Source: Rhizopus arrhizus | Taxonomy: Eukaryota; Mucoromycota; Mucoromycetes; Mucorales; Rhizopodaceae | Assembly: GCA_024220505.1 (NCBI GenBank) | Contig: JAKZZE010000008.1 | Span: forward strand, 992,001-1,056,000 | Reading direction: 5' to 3' | DNA length: 64,000 nucleotides | Part shown: one piece after another, positions 30,775 to 42,579 of the stretch | Layout of the letters: every line of letters starts with the position of its first letter | Numbering within the stretch: the stretch's first letter is position 1 | Program-made: the position numbers and the translations under genes | Notes under the pieces: model-generated | Seen by the model: only the letters and a program-made list of their open reading frames with translations | Database searches by the model: none | What the model was told of the DNA's origin: nothing

Positions 30775-33700
30775 CACTACGGCGCAAAAAATCTCCGCAT
30801 AACACTCATTGTAGGCGCGGATTAGTAAAATAAAGATGCTAAAAATGTCGAATTTAGCATAATTTAGAATAAAATTGGAATAAAATTGGAATAAAACATG
30901 ATGCTACATGAACTCTCATACGCTTTCACATAACAATTTAATTGGATGAGGCAAAATTGGAGTAAAATGGAGTAAAATTGGTCTAAAGTATAACAATTTA
31001 ATTGGACGAGGCAGACATTAGCTGTTCTGTATATAAGCAGAGTATGGCTATGTTTAATCAATTATGTCCAGTAAAATGGGTAGGTTTATTATTGTATAGG
31101 GCAGTATAAATGGACAAATTTAAATGATTTAATAATACGATGCTTTATTTATTTTATTATATTATTCATTTGAATAAAAAAAAAAGTAATAACAAAAAAA
31201 AAGTAATAGCAAAAAAAAAGTAATAGCAAAAAAAAAAAAAAATAATAAAAGAAAAAGAATAATAAAAGAAAAGGAATAATAAAAAAAAAGGAATACAGAA
31301 TGAACAGATCCAATATAATCGTACGTCATTACTTACCTGTCCTCGACAATATTCAATGCAACCCATTTAGCAGATTTAATTACTTTCAACAATCTACATT
31401 GCAATCTACATTCAACAGAGTAATTAATATTTAAACATATGCAATTTTATTTCTATTTACCAAAATTGTTTTCCTTTTTTTTTTTTTATCACATGATGGA
31501 TAATTGTCTTATACAACCATTGTTACTTTTCCTCAAGTCCGTGCGCCTATGCTTTATTGGGTTTCATAATACTCTATCATCATTGCTGTTATCGTTAATA
31601 TCATTACAGTTTCTTCATACAAAATCCACATTGCAAAATAAAACAAAGTATTAAAATCTAATAAATAAAAAACATCAGTTAAGAAAAAAGTAACAAGCAA
31701 ACAAATTATACCTTTTGTCTTGTTCAAACATACTATCTATACAATATGATGTTGGTTAAGGTTCAATCTATCTGAAGCAACATAGAGTATAATTTTACCT
31801 AATATCAACAGCATACACAATATGAAACAACACACCAAGCATAGTATACAAAAGCAGAGGATGAATAGTTGCGACAAACTGGTCTACAGCATGATAGAGT
31901 ATTGATTATACAGCTAGGTTGCACACTACAGATAGAGTCAGTAAAGTGTCAAGGTAAGGAGCGGAAAGAAATACAAATAAAGATATAAAGAAGAGCAAGG
32001 GTTGTTGCATGTTGTAATGTAGCCATAACTAAGTTTTCTTTAATTAGTGAACCATTCGTTAAAAACATCTTGTTTGACTAAAGCTCTCGCAATATTTGAA
32101 GTAAAAGAATACTAGAGCTTACTATAAGCAAAGATAAAAAGAAATGGTTAAAAGGAATACAACATTCAACAACTTCATACCCATGCAACATAATAATTGT
32201 TTTTTTTTTTTTTTTTCATTTGTAATGCGTTGACTGTTTGAGCTGATTTAGTTTTAGCTATTTTGTTTTCAAAACATGGTGCATATCAGCAATAACAAAA
32301 AGTATCAAAAACTGTTAACAAAGTAGAGTAATAATGAATATACGAAAAAAAAGAAAAAGAAAAGAGCCATAAAAAAAAATAAAATAAAATAATGCTTTAA
32401 AATCCATGCAAGTTTATTTCATATAATTAACGTCATAGGACCAATGGCATTGAAGAATAATAACTAAGCTATATAAAAAAGTACCAACATTACCATCATG
32501 GAGATCTAGTCATGACAAGACAATTCTAAACGACATTTAACAAACAATAGTAGAATTTATTTAACAAAAGATAAAACAATAAAAAGAAAAAGAAACAATT
32601 ATATTCTTCTCTTTTTATTTTGACGACGAGAAGTAGGACGAGTGCCAGAATGGGTGGTAGACATAATGGTATGCTTTCCGATCTTTAATGCCTTTTTCTT
32701 CATTTCATTTATGTAGCCTTCTTTTTTTTTATTTTTTTATGCTTTTATGCCTATGTCTATGATTTAATAACTTCTTTTTCCATGTTCCTTTTTTTTTTTT
32801 TTTAATTACCATCAAAACTCCATCCAAAATATATATCTAATCTTCTCTTATGTATTGCTGTATTCACGTAAATCACTTTTCGACTATAATCCAAATAAAT
32901 TCTATGCATATGTTTCTATGCTTAAAACCTTTTACAAGAAACTATTTTTATGCGTTTTGTAGCTGTAATAAAAAAAATCGTTTTAAGAGTTTTTAAGCAA
33001 AGCTTCAGGTTTTGTATCTGTTAACAAGTTGCACTGCAAAATGATATGTTATTTGTCACCTTCCATTATCTCTACAGTGTTACGTTGTTGTTAAAGGGAT
33101 TTATAGCCTTATATCCAATATGCTAATCAAAATAAGATTTTTTTCATTATGAGTACTGAACTTGTTTTTTTTTTTTTTTTTTTTTTTCCTACCAAATAAA
33201 GACTTTTTTTCTACTAAATATTTCATAAAGCATAGGACTAAACGGAATGTAGCTCATATACTATAAACATACATTAGATGCAATGTATATCAACAAACGA
33301 TCACTATTTACCTTAAAAAAAAGCTAATTCTTGTTAAATAATTGTAAAAACTAGATTAAGGTACAAGATAAATAATAACAGTTTAATTGTTAGCAAGTGT
33401 TTAGAATAGTAAAAATAATTACGAGCCGTAAGAATTTCGTAGCAGGATTACATGAAGAAAGAAAAGAAGTACAATCGGAAGTTTCTTGTACTTTTTGAAA
33501 CGCTTGTAAGTTATAACGACATCATCCTAGAGCATTTGCAAACTCGTTTTTTTTTTATTACAATTATTTTTGAAATTCGGTTTATTTTAATTCATGATTA
33601 CAACAATTATTAGTAGTCAAACAGATTGAATTCCTTTGGCTTCAATTAAACTGACTATAACGGAGAAAAAGTATAATAACAAAGGACAACCTACTCAAAT

Positions 33701-34528
33701 CAATATTTTTACCCAATGAAGAAGTAATTTAAACAAATTACTTTATTGTATATGGTCTGAATTTGATATTAGTTTATACAACTCTTTTTTATATCTATTA
33801 CGCATTTATATTCTTCAGTTTATTTCCCCATATTTAATACAAAAAATAAAGATTCACAACTATGACAAATCACTCTCAGCTCAATTAACATAAAAAGTTT
33901 GTAATGTAACTCGACTAGTAAAAGTATAATGAAGCAGTACTACAATTGGATACAAAGAAAAGTTACAGCAATCAAAGCATATCTTGTTTAAATTTGCTAA
34001 AATAAATAGAACTAAAGGCACAGGTGCATTACTGACTCTTTGCCATAATGCTTACATGTCTTCTTTTTCACATTTTAAGTTTCCATTAAAAACATATCAG
34101 CTAGAGCACAAGATGTGGAAGTGGTTTAAGATACGACAATTGACAGAGGCATAAAAAACGTAAGCTTTGTTCTTTTTTTTTACATTTTTGGCAGTAATGG
34201 AGCTATAAATTGTCTCTTTTTTTGTTGTTGTTGCAAATTATCAATTATAAAAACAACCACAAAATATAGTTCAAGATAGAAACAAAAAAGAGAGTCGCAG
34301 AACGTTTTTTTTTTTAAAAAATAAAAAATTGTACACAATCTACTTTCTTTGTAATTGCTTAAAAAACTAATGAAAAGGAATCTTTTTTACGACCATTACA
34401 ATCATAATGCAGAAAAATGCAAATTGTGTAATATCGGTTCGTTACGTCTTTTAACAGCAAAACTCAGGTTTTATATAGTTTAAAAAGTGATTTTGCCAAG
34501 TAGATCCAGCCCATTTCAATATTTACCT

Positions 34529-34567
<39 letters not shown>

Positions 34568-34711
34568 GGAGCAATAAAAATGAATGGAGCATTTTAAAAA
34601 AAAATGCGGAGAACAACCAAAAAATAAACTCAAAAATACACCAGAAGCGCTGTAAAAAAATGCTGCAACGAGTATTCGTATCCTTCAAGCAGGATTCTTT
34701 GCGCCGTAGTG
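30775..34711 (-). mobile_element. D2: CACTA-type element, inverted copy of D1
   Basis: 3937 bp with the same CACTACGGCGCAAA ends and target duplication TAT (30772-30774, 34712-34714). By eye it is very similar to D1, differing mostly in homopolymer lengths and in the 17-bp T-rich repeat count. No reading frame of note. Confidence 0.92.
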
Positions 34712-34714
34712 TAT

Positions 34715-35551
34715 TGTGTGCGCCAAGTGACCAAAAACCGCATATCCAGTGCAACAAAGGTGGCTAAGGAGCTAGAAAAAGACACTGAAAGAAAAGTAAG
34801 TGTCGATACCGTGTGCAGAACCCTTCGTAAGGCCGGTCTTGGTGCAATTGAGAAGCCGAAGAAGCCTTTGCATAGTGCGAAAAACATTCGCAAGAGGCTT
34901 TCTTGGTGTATGGCTCACAAGGACTGGACAGTAGATGACTGGAAACGCGTTGTTTGGTCGGACGAGACAAAAATCAACAGATTTAATTCGGATGGACGCA
35001 CCTGGGCATGGATTCGATCAGGGAAAAGCCTGAAATCCCATCACGTCAAGATGACCGTTAAACACGGTGGAGGCAATATCATGCTGTAGAGTGCCATTAC
35101 CTATGCTGGGGTTGGTGGGATGTGCAAAATCAATGGTAATATGGATAAAACACTGTACAAAGAGATTTTGGAGGATGAACTGGAGCGTACGATTGAGTAT
35201 GGAACTAATAAGCTAGGGCTAGAAAGACATCAGGTGATTTTCCAACACGACAATGATCCTAAACATACGTCCAAATTAGTCAAAGAATACCTTGAACAGC
35301 AATCCTACAACATCCTAGAGTGGCCAGCACAGTCCCCTGACTTAAACCCAATTGAAAATATGTGGTCATTGTTAAAGAGAAGGTTGAATGATTATGAAAC
35401 AGCACCAAAAGGCATGAATGAACTATACGAACGAGTAACTAAAGTTTGGTACGACTTAATGAAGCCGGAAGAGTGCCAAAAAGTCATAGAAACAATGCCT
35501 AAGCGTATAAAGCAATGTATCAAGAATAAAGGACGCTGGACTGACTATTAA
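34715..35551 (+). pseudogene. F2 transposase, C-terminal part with the shared nonsense codon
   Basis: 279 codons continuing from 30774 (YCVRQVTKNRISSATKVAKE). DDE domain as in F1, with TAG at 35087-35089 at the same codon. Here every residue matches F1, in contrast to the N-terminal part. Doubly disabled, by D2 and by the nonsense codon. Confidence 0.9.
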
Positions 35552-35804
35552 TGTCAAATAAATAAACCATTTTGTTTTTTTTTCAAAAGTGCCGCAAAAC
35601 TGTCCCAATGCACCGCTTGTTTTCTATCCCCTCTATCTCCGTCTGCGCTGTTTTAATTTGTTTTAGTTTTGCATTTTTTGGTAGTACAAGGTTTTAGCTA
35701 TCGAATGATATACAATAAGGTGTACATTAGCTTAACAACTATGGTGATACAAGCCCTAGAAGAGAAAATTACGAAACATTGGGACAGTTTTGCGGGTCAC
35801 TGTA

Positions 35805-35975
35805 TATATGAATAATATTTTTTTGTTTTCTTTTTAGCTTTTCTTATTTTTTTGACTTTTTTTTATATTTTCAACTTTTTTTATCTTTTTAACATTTTTT
35901 ATATTTTTAATTTTTTTTATCTTTCTGACTTGACTCGGCTAATCTCTGTGTATCCTTATTGTAATAGCTTGTTTT
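35805..35975 (-). repeat. T-rich LTR remnant between F2 and M
   Basis: No gene. T-run rich. The last bases (ATTGTAATAGCTTGTTTT) are the end of the LTR that continues at 36974 beyond insertion M. Confidence 0.5.
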
Positions 35976-36973
35976 TGTTATGTTCTGGTAAAGTAATTAA
36001 GGTAGCGATAAAAACCAAAGAATACTTTTTGAGACTGAACTTTATTTAAGACAATCTTAATTGTTAAAAAGAAATCATTACAAAGTCTACTATTTATATT
36101 CTTCTATCAGTTGGCGGGTAAATGAGTAGTTATGAGCGTAGATCCAATAATTGACATGTTTGATTGAAGAATGATCACTGAATCGATTATGAAAATTTTT
36201 AATTCGTTGTTTTTATAGATCTTATTGTTCTTTAACTGATCTGGGAGAATTGCCCCGTCTTCATTGAGAGGAAAGATATATTTATATGAAATGCCTCCAG
36301 TCAGATCAAAGTTGACTAGGTACCTGATCCATTATTATTCATTTACAGAATTGATGAATAGTAAAGATCATGGCTTATTTATTGCTCATGTTTACTTTAT
36401 AGAATGAATCTAATAGTGATAGTTTTATATAAAAAGAAGAAAAATATATTTTATTTGATAAAGATTTAAATTATTATCTTTGATTTATCCAAGAATAGAA
36501 AGGAACAAGAGAGGACGAGACTCGATAAAGAGATTGCTTTATTTAATAAGAAAATGATACTCTATTTATACTTTTCATACACGGATAATATTTCATGTCA
36601 TGGATTAATAATTAATGAGTATGATATAACTGATGACAAATAGATAATGGTTACGTGTTCTTCCATTGTTATCTTTGTCATCATAAGCATTTATCCATAG
36701 AATACTCGTATATGATTGACTGCGATTGACTGTGATTTAGTTCCTGGATTTAATATAATTTAACCGTGCAATTACGCAGCATCTTATCCTTAATGAAGAT
36801 TATCCGAATTAACCTGTAGCCTATCTATTGGATATATTTTACATGTAGCTTATTAATACTGTTTTCATATCGAGTTATGAATGATGGATACATCAATCTT
36901 TTATCAATTTTAATATACTTCTTTTAGTTGTGATTATTCAATGTCCGTTATGATCAGACGCTGTTCTACAACA
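35976..36973. mobile_element. M: 998-bp LTR-like insertion (probable solo LTR)
   Basis: Begins TGTTATGTTC and ends CTACAACA, so TG...CA, with 5-bp duplication GTTTT on both sides (35971-35975 and 36974-36978). It interrupts a gypsy LTR whose two parts match C LTR contiguously. No reading frame. TG...CA and a 5-bp duplication suggest a solo LTR of another retroelement family; the length is on the long side. Confidence 0.7.
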
Positions 36974-37416
36974 GTTTTCTATTTAGGCCTTGTGTATTTA
37001 TTGAGAGTTTAGAGTGATTTTGAATATAAAGTAAAGTTATATTTGGGTATTTTTTTGATAGGAGTGACCACCAGATCTTGTTTTAAAGTAGATCAGTCTT
37101 GATGTAAAGATAATAATAGCTTGATGTGTGATTTAATAGAGTTACAATGAAGATATTTGGCTTCAAGGGACTTGACTTATTCTTGATATTTAGTAAAATA
37201 ATAATAAAAGAGATTTGCTTTGAATGATATTTATTTAAGAATAAAAGTAGTAAAGTATGTCAGAAGTAAATAAAATAACTGTTTTTATAGTTTTTATGAA
37301 TTTTTAATATGCTTTAAATTTAAAGCATGCCTTGATTTTAATGCACCTTTCAATTTTCAACCTTGCATTAATTTTTATGTACCTTCGGGTCAAAAATTAA
37401 AGTCTGCATCTTTACA
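36974..37416 (-). repeat. Gypsy LTR, close relative of the C LTR, broken by M
   Basis: Minus-strand copy about 97% alike to 13343-13799, with its last bases across M at 35960-35975. It may extend to 37478, where a related LTR start (TGTCATACC) appears. It ends 27-90 bases from the 3' end of tRNA-Leu. Confidence 0.8.
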
Positions 37417-37505
37417 CTGCAAAAGTTTGCTGCATTGTGTTACATTACATACCAAAAGTGGAACAAAAGGTATGACAAAATAAAAATCAAAAACGCTGAC
37501 AAAAT

Positions 37506-37587
37506 GGTGACTGTGAGATTCGAACTCACGCCTCTTGCGAGACCGCAACTTGAGTGCGGCGCCTTAGACCAACTCGGCCAAATCACC
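37506..37587 (-). tRNA. tRNA-Leu (anticodon CAA)
   Basis: 82 nt on the minus strand. Acceptor stem GGTGATT/AGTCACC. D arm TGGCCGAGTTGGTCTAAGG. Anticodon stem CCGCA/TGCGG with loop CTCAAGT, so anticodon CAA. Long variable arm (class II), as in Leu. T arm GTGAG TTCGAAT CTCAC. No intron visible. Transposons stand close on both sides (gypsy LTR at its 3' side, E1 58 bases from its 5' side). Confidence 0.93.
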
Positions 37588-38684
37588 TTGATATTCTTAT
37601 CAAGACCTCCCTAGAGGAAACCCAACCAACCAGCGGGATGCCCCCACTGCAAATAATTGGTGATTTTCAGCGTTATCAGTCATTTGCAGTCATTTCTAAC
37701 ATCAAAATTTCAACGATTTGAACAACATTGAATAAACGAAAAAAATTAAAATGCTCTGTATTGCACCTTTTTGAATTTTGAAAAAAGATTTAGGTGCGAA
37801 AAAATAAAGAAATTTAACAATTTTATCATTTTTTTTGTGGTGTAAGTATTCATAGAGTTATTCATGTTTTAAAAAAGTGTCTTTTTTTTTTTCAAATAGT
37901 CTCTTTTTGGAAAGTCTGTTCTCCTCTATCGTTGAAAGACCGATGTTTTATTTTTTTTATTTTTGAGGGCAAGATGCGGAAAACAAAAACACATTATGAT
38001 TATTTTGATCAAAAGAATACATATTAGGAAGGCAGTCTGTGCTTTTTAGCTTAGCTCATTAGAAACGTGTAACAGAATGTAACAAAATAGTTGCGTTTGG
38101 GAAAAAAAAAGAAGCTGAAAAATTAAAAGTAAAAAAAAAAAAGACAAAGTTTAAAAAAAAAAAGACCTAGTAAGAAAAAAAAAAAAAAAAAAAAAAGAGC
38201 ATAGCAATAAAAGGTTCCTTATTCAAATAAAAACAATAACCTAACAGTAAACATGTTTTATAAAAATACAAATGCTTTTACATTATAACAAAAAAATACG
38301 TGTATATTCTAAAAAGAATAAAAAAAAAAAGAAGCTTTGTTAACATCTTGTTACAAGGCAATTATAATTAATAGATACATGAACAGTTTTTTTGTTTTTC
38401 AAGTAAATAGATTGCTTTATTATTTTTTTATGACAAATAATATAAAAGAATATATGTTTTTAAGCTTATACTAGTTCATTACTTACTTTATGTTTGCACA
38501 TAGGTGTAATTTGCCATTAGCCATTAGCCATCAGCCATTAGAGATGTTAACATTGCCAGCTTCCTTTACCAAAAAGGGCTTTTCAACAACAAGCAACAAT
38601 ATAAGTTTGATATTCTTATAGTTTTATCGTGTTGGAAAGAACAACTTTGCTCATGAGGTTCATGTTCGTCATCCGAATGTGTCC

Positions 38685-38702
38685 CATTAGGAATTCCTAA
38701 TG
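38685..38702. promoter_or_regulatory. 18-bp perfect palindrome, E1
   Basis: CATTAGGAATTCCTAATG, identical to its reverse complement, at the position that lies upstream of tnp2 in E3 and E4. Possible binding site for an element protein. Confidence 0.45.
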
Positions 38703-39629
38703 TAAAAAAAAAAAAAACCGACATTAGCCTTGGTTGTTATTTTTTTTTATGAACTTACATATGGTCAATACTTGAGCATTCTTTTTTATCTTTTGTACCT
38801 TTGTCATCTAGTGTATTCCATGAAACAAAACAAGGGAGAAAAAAAAAGTTGTTTTTCTGCTATAATTTGTTGATACTGACCTTTTTTTTTTATTTCAAGT
38901 AAAAAAAAAAAAAAAAAAAGAAAAGAAAAAATAATATCCTCCACGTTAAAGATATTGCACGCAAGTAATAAAACTTACTCAAGCAATGTATAAGTTATCT
39001 TTTGGGATACCATTAAATACAGACTACATGAAAAGCAACTGTTTTTGTTTTCTAATATGGATAGACAGTGAATAAGTGTAACATTGGTAAATAAGGCTAC
39101 AAAAAAGCACTTTTCTTTTTTTTTTTTTTCTTTTTTTTTCTTCTCTTTTTTATAAAAGGTAAGTTCTTAATATTACATATATATTCTATTCCTATTCTAA
39201 TGGTACTTGTACTTTAGTAAAATCGTATTTGTTGCTTTCTTTCTATTTGAAATGGTCTTTATAAAGTCTCTTTCCCAGGATTATCATTGCTTCTTCTTTT
39301 ATTTGTTGGTATAAGCTTGACTGGTGTCTTTTTTTCTTTTCTTTCTTTTTAATGGTCCATCTAAAGCAAGGTACTATTACTTTTACTACATACACTCAAT
39401 AGCTAATAATTATTATAGATGCGTGCTGCTTTTTTAGTTGTTTGTATACCCTTAGCTAGTTTTCTTCCCATGGTCTATCTAAAGTAAGGTACTATTACTT
39501 TCACGATATATACACGATAGCTAATAAATGTTATAGGTGAATGCTGCTTTGCTTTGGCCTCTTCTATCTCTTTTCTGTCTTTGCTTTGGTTCTAAAGTAC
39601 TGATGTCTTTTCTTTTGCTTTGAGTGCTC

Positions 39630-39680
39630 AAGTCCTTGAATCCTTGAATCCTTGAATCCTTGAATCCTTGAATCCTTGTG
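39630..39680 (+). repeat. 8-bp tandem repeat in E1
   Basis: About six units of CCTTGAAT. E2 has three (42319-42350), E3 and E4 one or two. Confidence 0.8.
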
Positions 39681-39954
39681 TCTCTGAATCCTTGAGCTTG
39701 GCTTTTTTTTTTTTTTTTTCTTTTTTTTCTTTTGAGAACTTTTTGAGTTCCACGAGACTAGTTGATGTATTTTTAGATTAGATGCTGCTATTCTGGTGAC
39801 ATTAGGTAAGTCAAGCACACTGTTAAAATGCTACAAGCAAAGAAATACTATGTATTGTTATTATTATTTTATTTAAATAAAAAAAAAAGCTATTTTTTAT
39901 AAACCAAATCCCTATTTTTTTGTATATATAAAGCAATATTTATTGCAATATGAA

Positions 39955-40130
39955 TGGTCAATAAAGAAGTATATAAGCTATATGAGTGGTTCATAAAGAA
40001 GTATATAAGCTATATAAGTGGTTCATAAAGAAATATATAAGGCAATATGAGTGGTCAATAAAGAAGTATATAAGGCAATAGGAGTGTTCGATGAAGAAGT
40101 ATATAAGGCAATATGAGCGGTCGATAAAAG
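39955..40130 (+). repeat. 33-bp subterminal minisatellite, E1
   Basis: Five to six units of roughly ATAAAGAAGTATATAAGG plus CAATATGAGTGGTTC. Same array in E2 (44268-44398), E3 (53290-53425) and, inverted, E4 (54035-54225). Subterminal repeats are typical of CACTA elements, where they bind transposase. Confidence 0.8.
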
Positions 40131-41409
40131 AACAAAAAGACATATAAAGTAATGTTTTAAAACGTATCATTCGTTGCTCAAACGTTGACTAGTATTAATT
40201 GAAACGTAAAAAATGCTTTGGTAAAAGAACACTAAATGACATCCTCTTGCTTGCGTAAAAGTTATTTAACGATTACTGAACTGCATCGAAAATCGTTTAA
40301 AAGAGCAATAAAATTCCGTGGAGTTGCGTTAAACTTCGCGTTGTTGCGCTCATTTATGCTAAAAAACTACGTTTAATATCTCCAATTATTTGCAGTGCCC
40401 ACTGCAAATAATGTTGCACCTTTGACGTAGAATTCTGATATCGGTGACAGTCATAGGTCCACAGATTTTAAAGTTTTTTTTAAAAAAACATTATATCTTG
40501 CTGTATTGGTCATTTTCGAAATATGAAAAAAGATTTAGATGCGAAAAAAATAAAGAAATTAAGTAATGTTATTTTTTTCATTGTAAGGTAAATATTCATA
40601 AAGTTATTCACGTTTTAAAAAAATGACTTTTTTTTTACAGATGATCTTTTTTTGGAAAGCTTGTTCTCCTCTATCGTTGAAAGACCGATATCTTCTTTTT
40701 TTTATTTTTGAGGGCAAAATGCGGAAAACAAAAACACATTGTGATTATTTTGATCAGAAGAATACATATTAGGAAGGCAGTCTGTGCTTTTTAGCTTAGC
40801 TCATTAGAAACGTGTAACAGAATGTAACAAAATAGTTGCGTTTGGGAAAAAAAAAGAAGCTGAAAAATTAAAAGTAAAAAAAAAAAGACAAAGTTAAAAA
40901 AAAAGACCTAGTGAAAAAAAAAAAAAGGGCATAGCAATAAAATGTTACTTATTCAAATGAAAACAATAACCTAACAGTAAACATGTTTTATAAAAATACA
41001 AATGCTTTTACATTGTAACAAAAGATTATGTGTATATTCTAAAAAGAATAAAAAAAAAAGAGGCTTTGTTAACATCTTGTTACAAGGCAGTTATAATTAA
41101 TAGATACATGCACAGTTTTTTTTTGTTTTTCAAGTAAATAAAGTGCTTTATTATTTTTTTTATGACAAATAATATAAAAGAATATATGTTTTTAAGCTTA
41201 TACTAGTTCATTACTTACTTTATGTTTGCACATGGGTGTAATTTGCCATTAGCCATTAGCCATTAGAGATGTTAACATTGCCAACTTCCTTTACCAAAAA
41301 AAACTTTTCAACAACAAGCAGTAATATAAGTTTGACATTCTTATAGTTTTATCGTGTTGGAAAGAACAACTTTGCTCATGAGGTTCATGTTCGTCATCCG
41401 AATGTGTCC

Positions 41410-41425
41410 CATTAGGAATTCCTAA

Positions 41426-41427
<2 letters not shown>
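41410..41427. promoter_or_regulatory. 18-bp perfect palindrome, E2
   Basis: Same sequence as at 38685-38702. Confidence 0.45.
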
Positions 41428-41473
<46 letters not shown>

Positions 41474-42579
41474 AAAGAAAAAAGAAAAGAAAAAATAATA
41501 TCCTCCACGTTAAAGATATTGCACGCAAGTAATAAAACTTACTCAAGCAATGTATAAGTTATCTTTTGGGATACCATTAAATACAGACTACATGAAAAGC
41601 AACTGTTTTTGTTTTCTAATATGGATAGACAGTGAATAAGTGTAACATTGGTAAAATAAGGCTACAAAAAAGCACTTCTCTTTTTTTTTTTTCTTTTTTT
41701 TTCTTCTCTTTTTTATAAAAGGTAAGTTCTTAATATTATATAAATTGTATTCCTGTTCTAACGGTACTTGTACTTTAGTAATATTGTATTGATTTCTTTC
41801 TTTATAGTCTAAATGGCCTTTATAAAGTCTTTTTCCCAGGATTATTATTGCTTCTTCTTTTACTTGTTGGTATAGGCTTGACTGGTATCTTTTTTTCTTT
41901 TCTTTTTTTTTTCATGGTCCATCTAAAGCAAGGTACTATTACTTTTATTACATATCCATCATAGCTAATAATTATTATAGATGCCTGCTGCTTTTTTTAC
42001 TTGTGAGTATACGCTTAGCTAGTTTTTTTCTCTTAGCCCATCTAAAGGTACTATTACTTTTATTACATATCCATCATAGCTAATAATTATTATAGATACG
42101 TACTGCTTCCTTTTTTTTACTTATTGGTAAAAGCTCAGCAAGTTTTCTTCCCCTTGTCTATCTAAAGAAAGGTACTATTGCTTTTACGATACATACACGA
42201 TAGCTAATAATCATTATAGATGAGTGCTGCTCTGCTTTGGCCTCTTTCTGTTTCTATCATGGTTTTTACTTTAGTTCTTAAGTACTGATGTATTTCCTTC
42301 TTTTGCTTTAATTACCCAAGTCCTTGAATCCTTGAATCCTTGAATCCTTGTGTCTCTGAATCCTTGAGCTTGGCTTTTTTTTTTTTTCTTTTGAAAACTT
42401 TTTGAGTTCCACGAGATTAATTGATGTATTTTTAGATTAGATGCTGCTATTCTGGTGACATTAGGTAAGTCAAGTACACAGTTAAAACGCTACAAGCAAA
42501 GAAATACTATGTATTATTATTATTTTATTTAAATAAAAAAAAGTATTTTTTATAAACAAAATCCCTATTTTTTTGTATA

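Larger units (their letters stand above)
30205..35802 (+). mobile_element. F2: Tc1/mariner, same family as F1, split by D2
   Basis: TA at 30203-30204 and 35803-35804. Same ends and long arms as F1. Without D2 and its 3-bp duplication it is 1658 bp. Transposase on the plus strand. Confidence 0.93.
37645..40396 (+). mobile_element. E1: CACTA-type element, non-coding deletion derivative
   Basis: 2752 bp between CACTGCAAATAAT ends. The left terminus (about 330 bp) matches the right end of E4 inverted, and the right terminus matches the left end of E4 inverted, so E1 is an E4-like element with both genes deleted. Interior: A/T runs, CCATTAG heptamer repeats near 38513, the palindrome at 38685, 8-bp CCTTGAAT repeats (39630-39680) and a 33-bp minisatellite (39955-40130). 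No gene. Confidence 0.88.

Noticed and set aside
39955..40130. CRISPR-like array
   Set aside because: Units are contiguous 33-bp repeats without unique spacers, in a eukaryotic transposon.
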